Assembly: GCF_021462225.1 (NCBI RefSeq) | Contig: NC_061805.1 | Coordinates: forward strand, 53,524,806-53,588,805 | Length of the DNA: 64,000 nucleotides | Direction of reading: 5' to 3' | Origin: Girardinichthys multiradiatus | Taxonomy: Eukaryota > Chordata > Actinopteri > Cyprinodontiformes > Goodeidae | In this document: positions 1 through 13,000 of the stretch, piece by piece | Layout of the letters: each line of letters starts with the position of its first letter | Position numbering within the stretch: the stretch's first letter is position 1 | Notes under the pieces: generated by a model | Told to the model about the DNA's origin: nothing | Seen by the model: only the letters and a program-made list of their open reading frames with translations | The model's database searches: none | Made by a program: the position numbers and the translations under genes

Positions 1-245
1 AAATTAGGCATTATTTACTCATCTCAAAAAGAAAATTTTATTTTATATTTTTTATTATATTTTAAGCATTATTTGGGTTTCACTTACAAAATATCTTAAA
101 CTTTTTAGTTAAGTTTAAATTCATATCTTGCAAAGAATGTACACATTTTAAACGTATTTAGACAAAATGTTTTAAAAGTTCAAGAACATTGAGATCAGGA
201 CTTTGCAGGACAGTCAAGGTTCTCCACACCAAACTTCATACACTT

Positions 246-640
246 ACAGCCATGGAAGTGACTGGAACACCAGAATTAATTGATTTGGTGGAGGGACCCA
301 ATACTTTTGGGAACATAGTGTACCTCACATAGACCAACACAGTCTGAAACATCTGTGCTTTCATCCAGCTGGATTGAAAATTCCCCCATGTCTTTAGTCT
401 TGAAATAAGCTGATCCTGAAGGGTACTTGAAATACATTATTAATAATGCTTGTGGAAACAGTAGTATCACTCAGTGGAATGCTTGGGAATTTCTCTCCAG
501 GTTTTTCATCAATAATTGTACTAACGATGTTTATCGAGGCAGGCAGGATTAATTTTTTGAGAAATTGTGTCTGACGCAATCTGGGCTTTGTCATTTAATG
601 TCACATTTCTGCAAAGAAGATCAGCAGATATCCTCTCCTG
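246..640 (-). pseudogene. hAT-type transposase remnant (SCAND3/ZBED-like)
   Basis: Two overlapping reverse-strand open stretches (394-594 and 276-470) read like a piece of the hAT-derived transposase family that also gave ZBED5/SCAND3 host genes. The sign is the pair of family motifs IPLSDTTV and, about 30 residues later, FSIQLDESTDV followed by a cysteine-containing strand. The two pieces are in different frames, so at least one frameshift separates them. No BED finger and no C-terminal dimerisation region is visible. It is a decayed fragment, not a host gene. Confidence 0.6.
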
Positions 641-843
641 CACCTAGAAATCTGGTGGTTAATTTACCAACCTACTATAAAGGTCACCTTTGGTCACCTG
701 TCCACTGATCAAACCCTGCACCGGATTATTTTATGAACAGAGTTCAGTTAAAAACAAATACTGATTTGTGAAATCTTTATTCAAATTTAAAAATTACAAA
801 AAGGTTTTCCTAAAGATATTAGGAAAGTACTTTCTTATTCTCA

Positions 844-1318
844 TTCAATTCAATTCAGTTTATTTATATAGCACCAATTCACAACACATGTCGTCTCAAG
901 GTTCTTCACAACAGTCAGGTTCATACATTCCAATTAATCGTAACCATTGAACAGTTCAGTCAGATTCAGTTATTTATTCAAATTGGATAAAAAGTTTTTC
1001 TATCTAAGAAAACCCAGCAGATTGCATCCAGTCAGTGACTTGCAGCATTCACTCCTCCTGGATGAGCATGTAGAGACAGTGGACAGTCACTGGTGTTGAC
1101 TTTGCAGCAATCCCTCATACTGAGCATGCATGTAGCGACAGTGGAGAGGAAAAACTCCCTTTTAACAGGAAGAAACCTCCAGCAGAACCAGAACCAGGCT
1201 CAGTGTGAGCGGCCATCTGCCACGACCGACTGGAGGTTTGAGAGAACAGAGCAGAGACACAAAGAGAACAAAGAAGCACTGATCCAGGAGTACTTTCTAT
1301 GGGAAGGAAAGGTAAATG
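844..1318 (+). repeat. Dispersed repeat family A, copy 1
   Basis: This block begins ATTCAATTCAGTTTATTTAT and recurs at 9753, 24715, 26096, 36120 and around 39121/40711. Copies 1 and 2 are almost identical over about 470 bp. The start resembles the inverted end AATTGAATTGAAT seen at 26740, so the family may be a non-autonomous DNA transposon. The open frames inside it are not conserved as protein and are not called as genes. Confidence 0.8.
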
Positions 1319-1569
1319 TTAATGGATGTAGCTCTTTTCTCTTGCTCTCGGTGGAAGACACAAATTTTCTCTCCCTCCCTCCCTGCGGATCCCTGCTTCT
1401 GCTTTTTGTCTGTATTTTTCTCAGAGCCTCTCTTTGCATATCCTCCAAACTTGCAAATTATGGATTTGGTCAGCTGGTCTCTCAACGTAATTGATTAAAT
1501 TTTTTCGACGGGAAGACAGGGTAAAGGAGAACCTCTTGTGCAGACGGGACGTTCTTCTCTGGATACACA

Positions 1570-1877
1570 ATGGATTCTTGGCAGCAGTGGAAGATTGTGT
1601 TCCTGACTACGATGTCGGTCGAGGACGTAGAAAATGAGTACATATTTGGACTTTTGATAACAGGATTTCTGCTTTTTGGAGTTGGTGGTTACCTGGCTTA
1701 TCGAGCGATTCGCAAACGGGGGTTGCTGTTCAAAGCATTCCAAAGCTGCCTGCGATGTTGGATGGAGTCTGTAGAGCGATCAACACTCAGACTGAAATGT
1801 TAAGAGAGCAGAATCGCAAGCTGGACCCGATTCTTGAACAGAATCGCAGGCTGGCAGCGGTTGGACTCAGAGGTTAA
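1570..1877 (+). pseudogene. Small membrane/coiled-coil ORF with frameshift, probably repeat-borne
   Basis: The frame opens at ATG 1570 and encodes a short acidic stretch, then a hydrophobic segment at about residues 27-47 (FGLLITGFLLFGVGGYLAY), then a basic patch RAIRKRG. The frame is lost around 1735-1746. A +1 shifted frame from 1746 continues in the same style (AMLDGVCRAINTQTEMLREQ, then two QNRKLD/QNRRLA repeats) to a TAA at 1875-1877. Together they suggest one small protein of roughly 100 residues: N-terminal tail, one membrane span, basic stop-transfer, short heptad-like coiled coil. I do not recognise the family. It lies between family A copy 1 and an RTE-like LINE, so it may belong to a mobile element. 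An assembly indel could also explain the break. Confidence 0.4.
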
Positions 1878-2019
1878 AGGATATAATCTTGGAGAAGTTG
1901 TACACTCCAGATCTGCGGAAAATAGCAGAAAGTTGGCTATTTGAATTCGCAATTGAGACATACCAGTAAAACTCTTTAGGTGGTTGGAAATTCACAACTG
2001 CCTGAACCACAACATTTAT

Positions 2020-4905
2020 TCGTACTCGTACTCGTCGTGTTCCGCTTATCCGGGACTGAGTAGCGGGGGCAGCAGACTCAACAGAGACACCCAGACGTCC
2101 CTCTCCCCAGACACCTCCTCCGGGGAGAGCCCAAGGTGTTCCCAGGCCAGCCGAGACACATAGTCCCTCCAGCGTGTCCTGGGCCGTGTCCTGGGCCTCC
2201 TCCCGGTGGGACGTGCCTGGAACACCTCCCGAGGAAGGCGTCCAGGAGGCATCCGGTATAGATGCCCGAGCCACCTCAACTGGCTCCTCTCGATGTGGAG
2301 GAGCAACGACTCTACTCCGAGCCCCTCCCGGATGGCCGAGCTCCTCACCCGATCTCTAAGGGAGTGCCGGCCACCCTACGGAGGAAGCTCATTTCAGCTG
2401 CTTGTATCCGGGATCTCGTTCTTTCGGTGATGACCCAAAGTTCATGGCCATAGGTGAGGGTAGGAACGTAGACCGACCAGTAAAGCGAGAGCTTCGCTCT
2501 CTTCACCACAACGGACCGGCACAGTGCCCCCATTACTGCGGCAGCTACACCGATTCGTCTGTCGATCTCCCGCTCCATTCTTCCCTCACTCGTGAACAAG
2601 ACCCCAAGATACTTAAACTCCTCCACTTGAGGCAGGAACTCCCCTCCAACCTGAAGAGGACAAGCCACCATTTTCCGGTCGAGAACCATGGCCTCGGACT
2701 TGGAGGAGCTGATCCTCATCCCAGCCGCTTCACACTCGGCTGCGAACCGCCCCTGCACATGCTGTAGGTCTTGGCTAGAGGGGGCCAGCAGGACCACGTC
2801 ATCTGCAAAAAGAAGAAACAAAATCCACTGGTCCCCAAACCTGCACCTAGAAATCCTCTCCATAAAGGTTTTGAACAGGACTGGTGACAAAGGGCATCAC
2901 TGCCGGAGTCCAACATCTACCAGGAACAGTTCCAACTTAGTGCCGGCAATGCGGACCAAACTCCTGCTCCGCTCGTACAGATACTGGATGGCCCCTAATA
3001 AAGGGCCCCCGATTCCATACTCCTGGAGCACCCCCCACAGGGCATCACGAGGGACACAGTTGAATGCCTTCTCCAGGTCCACAAAACACATATGTACTGG
3101 TTGGGCAAACTCCCATGAACCCTCGAGCACGCTGTAGAGGATATAGAGCTGGTCCAGAGTTCCACGGCCAGAATGAAAACCACACTGCTCCTCCTGAAGC
3201 CGAGGTTTGACTATCGGCCGGACTCTCCTCTCCAATACCCTGGCGTAGGCCTTAGTAGGGAGGCTGAGGGGTGTGATCCCCCTGTAGTTGGAACACACCC
3301 CCGGCCACCCTTCTTATTAAGGAGGACCCCCACCCCAGTCTGCCAGTCCAGAGGCACTGTCCCCGACCGCTACGCAATGTTGAAGAGGCATGTCAACCAT
3401 GACAGCCCCACAACATCCAGAGACTTTAGGTACTCAGGGCAGATCTCATCCACCCCCGAAGCCCTGCCACCGCGGAGCTTTTTAACCACCTCGGTGACTT
3501 CAGCCTGGGTGATGAAAGAGTCCAACCCCGAGTCCCCAGCCTCGGTTTCCGCCAGTGAATGCGTGATGGCAGGATTGAGGAGATCTTCGAAGTACTCCTT
3601 CCACCGCCCGATAATGTCCCCAGTTGAGGTCAGAAGCCTCCCACCCCCACTATAAACAGTGTTGGCGAAGCACTGCTTCCCCCTCCTGAGGCGGCGGACG
3701 GTTTGCCAGAATTGTTTCGAGGCCAACCGGTACTTCTCCTCCATGGCCTCACCGAACTCCTCCCAGGCCCGTGTTTTTGCCTCTGTCACAGCCCTGGCCG
3801 AGGCACGCTTGGCCTCACGGTACGCGTCAGCCACCTCAGGAGTCCCACAAGCCAACCACAACCGATAGTAAGGGACGCTGTCAAGCTGAAGAGGGGGTCC
3901 TGTCGGTGTCCACCACCGGGTTCGGAGATTGCTGCCGCGACAGGCACCGCAGACCTTACGGCCGCAGCTATGGGCAGCAGCATCGACAATAGATGAGGAG
4001 AACATGGTCCACTTGGACTCTATGTCTCCAACATCCCCCGAAATCTGGTCAAAGCTCTCCTGGAGGTGGGAGTTGAATACATGCCTGGCCAAGGGGTCCG
4101 CCAGACGTTCCCAGCAGACCCTCACTATGCGCTTGGGCCTGCCAAGTCTGTCCGGCTTTCTCCTCCTCCAGCGGATCCAACTCACCACCAGGTGGTGATC
4201 AGTGGACAGCTCAGCCCCTCTCTTCACCCGAGTGTCCAAAACATGCGGCCGAAGGTCTGATGATACGACAACAAAGTCGATCATCGACCTCCTGCCTAGG
4301 GTGTCCTGGTGCCAAGTGCACTGATGGACACCCTTATGTTTGAACATGGTGTTCGTTATGGACAATCCGTGACTAGCACAGAAGTCCAATAACAAAACAC
4401 CACTCGGATTCAGATCGGGGAGGCCATTCCTCCCGATCACGCCTCTCCAGATGTCACTGTCATTTCCCACGTGGGCGTTGAAGTCCCCCAGAATAATGGA
4501 GTCCCCGGGAGGGGGACTATCCAGCACGCCTGACGGACGCCAAGAAGGCCGGGTACTCCGCACTACCACTAGGCCCGTAGGCTGAAATGATAGTCAGAGA
4601 CCTCTCCCCAACCCGAAGGCGCAGGGATACAACCCTCTCATCCACTGGGATAAACCCCAACACGAGACGGCTGAGCTGAGGGGCAACAGGCAAACCCACC
4701 CCAGCCCGCCACCTCTCCCCGCGGGCCACTCCAGAGTAAAAGAGAGTTCAGCCCCTCTGAAGGAGATGGGTTCCAGAGCCCACGCTGTGCGTGGAGGCGA
4801 GCCCGACTATTTCTAGTCGATATCTCTTGATCTCCCACACAAGCTCAGGCTCCATCCCCCCCAGCGAGGTGACATTCCACGTCCCTAGAACCAGCCTAAG
4901 CATCT
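2020..4905 (-). mobile_element. RTE-like non-LTR retrotransposon (LINE), nearly full length, inactive
   Basis: Read on the minus strand, the coding region opens at about 4903 (MLRLVLGTWNVTSL, the usual start of an apurinic-type endonuclease). It runs through [11 protein letters not shown] and a STDHHLVV histidine motif, then reverse transcriptase blocks including LLFADDVVLLAP. It ends near 2046 with a C-terminal arginine-rich segment (RWRDYVSRLAWEHLG). The frame is broken several times: pieces lie at 4517-4838, 3370-4569, 2897-3298, 2345-2890 and 2046-2348. The 3' end at about 2020-2040 carries a short CTCGTA-type tandem, as is typical of RTE elements. The RTE assignment rests on the endonuclease start and the tail; the clade is inferred. 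Confidence 0.8.
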
Positions 4906-4909
4906 AGGG

Positions 4910-6880
4910 ATAACTAAAGGATCTGCCTCCCATTCTACTTCTAGAGACTCTAGGAACCACCAGTAAACCTGCAGTCTGAGAACGAAGTGCTCTGTTAGGA
5001 ACATATGGACCAATCAGATCTCTGATGTATGATGGAGCTAAATCATTAAGGGCTTTATATGTGAGGAGGAGAATTTTAAATTCTATTCTGGATTTAACAG
5101 GGAGCCAATGAAGGGAAGCTAAAATAGGAGAAATATGATCTCTCTATTTAATTTTCATCAGAACTCTTGCTGCAGCATTTTGAATCAGCTGAAGGCTTTT
5201 AACTGCATTTTGTGGACATCCTGATAGTAAAGAATTACAATAGTCCAGCCTTGAAGTAACAAATGCATGGACTAGTTTTTCAGCGTCACTCCTGGACAGG
5301 ATATTTATATTTAACACCAAGGTTTTTGACTTTATTATCGGAGGTCAATTTAATGCCATCCAGGTTAAGTGATTGACTAAGCAGTTTCTCTTTTAAAGAC
5401 TCCGGTCCAAAGACGACAACTTCTGTCTTGTCTGAATTTAGAAGCAGAAAATTTAAATTCATCCAAGTTTTTATATCTTCAAGACATGCTTGTAGTCTAT
5501 CTAACTGGTTGGGCTCATCAGAATTTATGGATAAGTAAAGCTGAGTATCATCAGCTTAACAGTGAACATTTATTCTATGCTGCCTGATAATTTGACCTAT
5601 TGGAAGCATATATATAGTAAAGAGAATTGGCCCAAGTACTGAACCCTGTGGTACTCCACAATTAACCCTGGAGTTTAAAGATGATTTATCATTTACATGA
5701 ACAAACTGGAATCTGTCAGATAAATAAGATTTAAACCAGCCTAGCGCTGTTCCCCTGATCCCTACAGCATATTCCAGCCTTTCTAAGAGAATATTATGGT
5801 CGACTGGATCAAATGCAGCACTGAGATCTAACAGAACCAGAACAGACACAAGTCCATTATCTGAGGCCATAAGAATATCATTAGTGACTTTCAGCAGAGC
5901 TGTTTCAGTGCTATGATGAGCTCTGAAACCTGACTGAAACTCTTCAAACAGGTCATTGCTGTATAAATGTTCACACATTTGATTAGCAACTATTTTCTCA
6001 AGAATTTTAGATCAGAATCAGAAAAGCTTTATTGCCAAGTACGTTTTTGGACATACAAGGAATTTGTTTTGGCGTAGTCGGTGCAATACAATACAAATTA
6101 AACAGTATAAACATATCTACAATATAATATAAATATATGTGCACAGTTTTAAGTGAGTGAGAGTAAAAGTAGAGCAGTATAAGATGCAAGAGCAGATAAG
6201 AATGGAAGATTGGATATAGGTCTGTAATTTTTCAAGTCATCTCGATCAAGCGAAGGTTTCTTAAGTAAAGGTTTAATTACAGCTAACTTAAAAGCCTGTG
6301 GTTCTGATCCATTTACTAAAGATAGATTAATCATATCTAAAATGGGGCTGGTAATCAGAGGGAACACTTCCTTAAATAATTTGGTTGGGATTGGGTCTAA
6401 CATACAAGTTGAAGGTTTAGATGAAGCTAATATTTCTGATAACTCAGGAAGCTTCACAGGATCAGAACAGTCCAAACACAAATCAGGTTCTACAGTTATT
6501 TCCAATGTTGTCTCACTTGCTGAGGATGAAGTAATCATCTTCAGGAGTATGTCAAAGATTTTATTTTTAATAGAATCAATTTTATTTAAGAAGAATCCCA
6601 TAAAGTCATGACTGCTAAGAGCTAAGGGAATGGATGGCTCAACAGAGCTATGACTCTGTGTAAGTTTAGCAACTGTATTAAAGAGAAACCTAGAATTATT
6701 CTAGTTCTCTTCTATTAATGATGAGAAATAAGCTGTTCTAGCTTGGTGAAGTGTCTTTTTATACAACAGTAGGTTATTTTTCCAGATTAAGTAGGAATCC
6801 TCTAGGTGTGTAGAGCGCCATTTTCTCTCCAATTTTCTAACATCGTGCTTTAAAGTACACTTCAGTTCGTAATGTTGGCT
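4910..6880 (-). mobile_element. L2/CR1-like LINE fragment, interrupted
   Basis: The minus strand encodes reverse transcriptase pieces. Positions 6601-6190 hold KPSTCMLDPIPTKLFKEV and KNYRPISNLPFL; 5978-5556 hold [31 protein letters not shown] and [17 protein letters not shown]. The expected LSAAFDTVDH reads [10 protein letters not shown] here. The stretch 4910-5556 looks like the 3' coding and untranslated part. The element sits in the fnbp1 intron upstream of the 6935 exon. It is split at 6013-6193 by another LINE tail. Confidence 0.75.
6013..6193 (-). mobile_element. Nested 5'-truncated LINE 3' tail (same family as 11.6-14.9 kb)
   Basis: This 181-bp block is the reverse complement of 14690-14905, the 3' end of the intact LINE. 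Both share the AATAAAGCTTTTCTGATTCTG-type terminus and the run of AT-rich sequence before it. It interrupts the L2-like reverse transcriptase frame. The flanks share AGAT, a possible very short target duplication. Confidence 0.8.
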
Positions 6881-6934
6881 CTGAAAGGTTCTGGTTCTGC
6901 TGGACCCATTAAACTCAGATCTTATTTGTTTCAG

Positions 6935-7067
6935 AGACGCTCTGCTGAAGATGAGGGAAGTTTATGAACGAAGTCCACAGATGGGTGACGCCAGAAGTTT
7001 GGAGCCTCGATTGGAGGAAGTGAAGCTAAACCTCCAGAGACTTGAGGAGGAACTGAGGAGGAACCAG
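6935..7067 (+). CDS. fnbp1: fnbp1 exon: end of HR1 coiled coil
   Basis: Acceptor TTCAG at 6930-6934 and donor GTGGGT at 7068. One leading base completes a codon from the upstream exon, then 44 codons follow. The sequence ends in a charged helix ([19 protein letters not shown]), the second half of the CDC42-binding HR1 hairpin. Confidence 0.8.
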
Positions 7068-10000
7068 GTGGGTGGTCCTCACACAAGGTCAATATGGTTC
7101 ATTGCAGGTTTTCAGAGAGGGTGCTGGCAAGACTGTCAGTACTCAGTCTACTATGGGTACATCCTGTTAATACCTGTCTACACCACTCGATGTCAGAGGT
7201 GGCAACCATTTCATGATTTGATTGCAGTGAAAAAGGCTATGCACACACAGACACGTCCCCAAGCAAGAACTTTTAGTTCAACAAAAAGAAACTGAACATG
7301 TCACACAAAATCAGAAATTTAACTAGAGGATTTTAAAACATCTGTCCCACCTGCTCTGAGGGTTGTGGACCGCTGCACCAACAACTGACCTCATCCACAA
7401 GTTCCCCTGTAACTAAAACAAAATCCTTCTCAGTGATCTGATGTTTCACAGCTACATTTTCATTAATGTGTTTTATATTTAGATCTGTGAGACTGTCTTT
7501 CACTGATCTCACTTGGCTCTCCCAACAGGCTCACTGTAAAACCATAAAGACAGTCACTAAGTTGGCCTTCTGTCACCTGAAGAACATTTACGGGATTTAA
7601 AGGTCTAATGTCCCTGCAGGATCGTCAAAGCCTCATCCAGGTGTTTTTTTTTAGTTGAATTGATTTCTGCCACAGGTCTGCCTTAAAAGCAGACAGCTGC
7701 AGCTGATCCAGGATGCTGCTGCCTGCTTCCTCACTCATACATTTGCCTTTTCATCACACATCAGAAAATGTGCCATTGCAGTGACATAAGATCTTGTGGC
7801 AGTAGCGGTCCATTCTACCTGCTAGTGATCCTATCACTTTGATTAGTTGTTGTTGTTGTGTGTGGGGGGGTTGCTGTTACATTGAAATATCCTCATGGTC
7901 AGATGCTGTACCCGAAGGAAGCTCCATAGAGCAAAAACCGGAATTCAACTCCAGTTGAATTCCGGTTTTTGCTCTATGGAGCTAACAGCGAGTAAATTTG
8001 CTTCTCGTTCCTATGTTGCCTCTGCAAACATTTCTGAGCTCTCCCCGAAAGTAGTTTGATTCAACTCCAGTTGATCAAAAGTTGCTGTGAACTTTGTATT
8101 TAGTTTTCCCCTTTCTGAATGAGGGGAGCTTTGACAGCTCGCTTGATAGTTTTCGGGTTAGGGCGGTAGGTAAGATCAGCTGTTTTACTTCTGCCTCTGA
8201 GGGGAAACATGTGACATGGTTCCTCATGTTTGTCGTTGTTATAAAATATTTAATTTATTTTAACACACACAGAGTTAATATGCTGAGGCTCCTTTCCAAG
8301 TCATTTTCACTTTGATGCGCAGGGAGCATGCAGCGTATATGACCTCATGTGTTCGCCAAAGGCTTTCCTGGTGCTGCATTGAAGTGCATCTCAGTTCCAT
8401 TTTTGTGTTTATCAAATTAGGTCATATATACAATTAAGACAATGAGTTCTAATGTTTGCTAATCAGCCAGAATCCTCCATGTCGGCATCTTGATGTATCA
8501 TCTCCCTTCTACACAGTCTGTACTCTTGGTAAATACCAACAGTACTCAGGTTGTCTCAGACCCAGCCAGGAGTGCTAACAGTTTTCCTACTGAGCTATTT
8601 TTCTGTCTGCAGGTGTGGCTTTCAGAGGCGGATGGCGGTCTGTCTGATAACAGCAGCAGGGGACAGAGCGGAGGTTGTGGGTTGAACTCCCAGGCAACAA
8701 CACCAGGCAGCAGCAGCTTAAAGCAGCTGAATAACCGCAGCCCAGCCAGCAGAGAGAGGTGATCAGGATTAATTACTTATTCTAACCGATGATCTGAGTC
8801 CGGTTTCCCTTCTTACTGTACTGGATCAGACTTGAACTTTGCTCTGCCCTTTTAGTCCTGACGGCAGCTACACCGAGGACCAGGGCGCAGAACTTCACTT
8901 CAAGTCCCGCAGCTCAGAGTTTGATGATGACTTTGATGATGAAGAACCCTTACCAAGTATTGGAACCTGCAAGTCTCTGTACCCGTTCCAAGGTACTGAC
9001 TTCTTTTGGATGATCCAATAGCTGTAGAGTGCTGTTGTGATGTTTCATTAGTGTCTGTTTGAACGATTTCCTGAAACAATTAACGGGTCAGACTGTATGA
9101 AGGTCTGCTGGTAGAACTGATGAAATGAACAACGTGTTTCTTAGCAGTGTCTGACGCCTGAATGAAGTCATCTTCAGAATCAGCAGCATAATTATGAGCA
9201 GCAGCAGCAGCATCATCATTGTTGTGATTATGAATGTATTATTTAATATTTAATAATAATACTTTAATATTTTATCAAATCCTATTTGGGTCTGTTAAGG
9301 GTTGTCCTATGAATACCAGCCCAGTAAGGAGATGGTATTAGGACAAAATAGAAAGGTGTGAGACGAGCTCTGACATTATTGAACAGCATAAACTCTGCAT
9401 ATATATGGAATAAATTCACACAATTTCTTAAAATACAAGAATTTATTAACAAAAATAAGTCAACTCAAAGTCAAACATATTTCAATCAACAAACTCTTTA
9501 CTTTGCTAAAACAATCCAACTAAACTACCAAGCAGAATTAAAGAATAATGAAGACTAATGGGCTATGTACAATATACACAAGTTGATTAAAGATGATTGA
9601 TAATTATGACCAAAAGAGTGATGCAACATTACCATGCAATGTTTATGTTTGAGAACCAAGGATTATCTTGAAGAATCTGGAAATGAAGTTAAGTTAGTCT
9701 TGGAACTAACTTAGGAAATAATCAGCAACATCTAGACAACCATTCACAATGCAATTCAATTCAGTTTTATTTCTATAGCTCCAATTCACAACACATGTCG
9801 TCTCAAGGTTCTTCACAACAGTCAGGTTCATACATTCCAATTAATTGTAACCATTGAACAGTTCAGTCAGATTCAGTTATTTATTCAAATTGGATAAAAA
9901 GGTTTTCTATCTAAGGAAACCCAGCAGATTGCATCCAGTCAGTGACTTGCAGCATTCACTCCTCCTGGATGAGCATGTAGAGACAGTGGACAGTCACTGG

Positions 10001-13000
10001 CGTTGACTTTGCAGCAATCCCTCATACTGAGCATGCATGTAGCGACAGTGGAGAGGAAAAACTCCCTTTTAACAGGAAGAAACCTCCAGCAGAACCAGAA
10101 CCAGGCTCAGTGTGAGCGGCCATCTGCCACGACCGACTGGAGGTTTGAGAGAACAGAGCAGAGACACAAAGAGAACAAAGAAGCACTGATCCAGGAGTAC
10201 TTTCTATGGGAAGGAAAAGTAAATGTTAATGGATGTAGCTCCTTTAGTCGTTTCATCTAGAAAGAAAGAACAGATAAACTCTGAGCCAGTTTTCAAGGTT
10301 AGAGTCTGAAAGAGAGAACATAGAGTTAGTTACAGTAGAAGCTCAGTCAGTAGTCATGTCTAGGAGAGAGAAAGGGTTAAACACTAAAAGACAGGGCCAT
10401 GTGGATCATCTGTAGAAGGTGAGCATTAAGTTGTTGCCAGCAGAAAATTGGAAGATGCCCCTCTCCAGAAAGGTGTCACAGGTAGACACAGAGTCAGGCC
10501 AGGTGTAGCTTCTAGGAAGAGAATAGAGAGAACATAAAGTTAAAAGCTGAAATAACAGCAAATAATGCAAGATCAGATAAAATATTATTTTAATAAAATA
10601 ATGTTTTAAAGAATGATTTGCTGAATAAAACCAACCTTCTAGATGGCCATTTCTCAACGGTGTTTAATTAGCTGCCTTTATTTAGTAAAATAATATTTAA
10701 AGAAATATTATTAAGAAAATAGTAAAATATTTAAGGAAATATTTTAAATAAGAACCAAATCTTTGAGAAATGGGGCTTAATGGTGTTTAATTAGTTATCA
10801 AGTTTAGTAAAATACTATTTAGGGAAATATTATTTTACTAGATTGTAAACTAATAACTTTTTTGGGTAAATGATCTTAGCAGCAAGCACGTGTTCTTAGC
10901 TGTTAGCGGTTGGAGCTAACAAAAGGAGCGTATAGCTTATCATCAGAATCAAACACATACCTTTAAAATACCATTAATAAAAGGGTTAAAATGCATACGC
11001 GTTGACTGCGTGTTATGTCTAAAATCACCCTTTAAAAAAAACAACACAAACACAGAACACAAACTGAGCAGATAATCTGCAAGCACTAAGATGGCTGAGT
11101 TTCAACACAAACAAAACCAAATGTCATAAAACGAAAAATGTTTAGATTATTTCACTCTAAACTACTGTCTGCCCAAAACACAACCTCTTATGTGAACCGT
11201 GCTGAGGAAACGTTTTTCAGGGCGACGAAGTTGAAGAAAGCATCATCATCATCACCAGTATCATCATCTTCATCACCAGCAGCATCATCTTCTTCATCAC
11301 CAGTATCATCATCAGCAGCAGCATCATCACCAGCAGCATCACCAGCAAAAGATATTATCTGGATGGAAACATCCAAATAAGTGACATATAAAACATTAAC
11401 CACACCTTAGTAAGTCTATCAGTGAAAAGCCCATCTAAACACCTGTTTTCAGCTGTGATAAAAAAGTTTTTTCTGTTGGTAAAGAAGTCCACAACTTAGG
11501 AGCAAAAACAGCAAACGAATGATCCCCCCATCTTTTACATCATGTCTTGGGGACATGCATAGCGGTGTGCGCAAATGAGGATTGCCAGGCAAGATGGCGC
11601 CGCAGATGGTCGCCTCGGCGTGTTGGTGCGCATTGTTTTGTTTTGTTTTTTGCTTTAAAACGGTCTTCTGTGATGGTACCCGGAGCTCTCTCACCAGAGA
11701 AGAACTCATGAACATCAGGGCTACTACACCAGAGGAGTTATTTCCAACTTTTCTGCCTACTGCTCTGGAATTTGTGGACATTCTGGTCAAAGGTGCGCTC
11801 ACCTTTGTTCACGTGGTGAAACGCCGGAAGAGAGGGAAACGGGCTGGGGTGCTGGTACGTCTTCGCCAGCGTGGACTACGAACACCGTTACCTGGAATAT
11901 TTCTCTCTAACGTGCGCTCACTTCCCAACAAAATTGAGAAACTACAACTGCTGTTGGGGAAAAACAGGGACTTTTATTCATCGGCAGTTTTGTGCTTCAC
12001 GGAGACGTGGCTGTGTGGATTAATACCGGACTCTGCGCTGCAGCTGGCAGGATTCCAGCTCTACAGAGCGGACAGAGACACGGAACTCTCCGGCAAAGCG
12101 AAAGGTGGAGGAATCTGTTTTTACCTCAACAGTGGTTGGTGCAACGACGTGACAGTGATTCAGCAGCACTGTTCTCCAGACCTGGAATCCTTCATCATAA
12201 ACTGTAAGCCTTTCTATTCCCCCCGTGAGTTCGCTTCGTTCATCCTGGTCGGTGTTTACATCCCGCCGCAAGCTAACATGCAGGTCGCACAGCGCATGCT
12301 CACCGACCAGATACTGAGTGTGGAGCGGACCAACCCGGACTCCTTAGTAATCGTCGCTGGCGACTTTAACAAAGGTAATCTCACCCACGAACTCCCCAAA
12401 TATAGACAGTTTATAAAATGTCCGACCAGAGAGGACAACATTCTGGATCACTGTTACATCACCATCAGAGACGCTTATCACGCCGTCCCACGTGCTGCAC
12501 TTGGCCAATCCGACCACATCATGGTCCACCTGATTCCTGCATACAGGCAGAAACTAAAGCTCTGCAAACCTGCTGTGAGGACGACAAGGAAGTGGAGCAG
12601 TGAGGCTGTGGATAATCTCCAGGCGTGTTTAGGCTGTACAGACTGGGATGTGTTCAGGACTACTACCAACAGTCTGGACGAGTACACAGAGGCTGTGACT
12701 TCCTACATCAGCTTCTGTGAGGACAGCTGTGTACCATCATGCACCAGGGTGAGTTACAACAACGACAAACCCTGGTTCACAGCTAAACTCAGAAGGTTAA
12801 GACTGGATAAGGAAGAGGCCTTCAGGAGTGGGGACAAAGACATATACAGAGAGGCAAAGTACAAGTTTGGCAAGGCAGTGAAAGAGGCCAAACGACTGTA
12901 CTCTGAGAAGCTCCAAAACCAGTTCTCAGCCAACGACTCTGCGTCTGTCTGGAAAGGGCTCAAGCAAATCACCAACTACAAGCCGAAAGCCCCCCACTCC

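Noticed and set aside
1093..1494. 133-residue frame in family A copy 1
   Set aside because: It starts inside a dispersed repeat; equivalent frames in the other copies end at different places.
11138..11403. Ser/Ala/Pro-rich and acidic frames on opposite strands
   Set aside because: Both come from a trinucleotide microsatellite.
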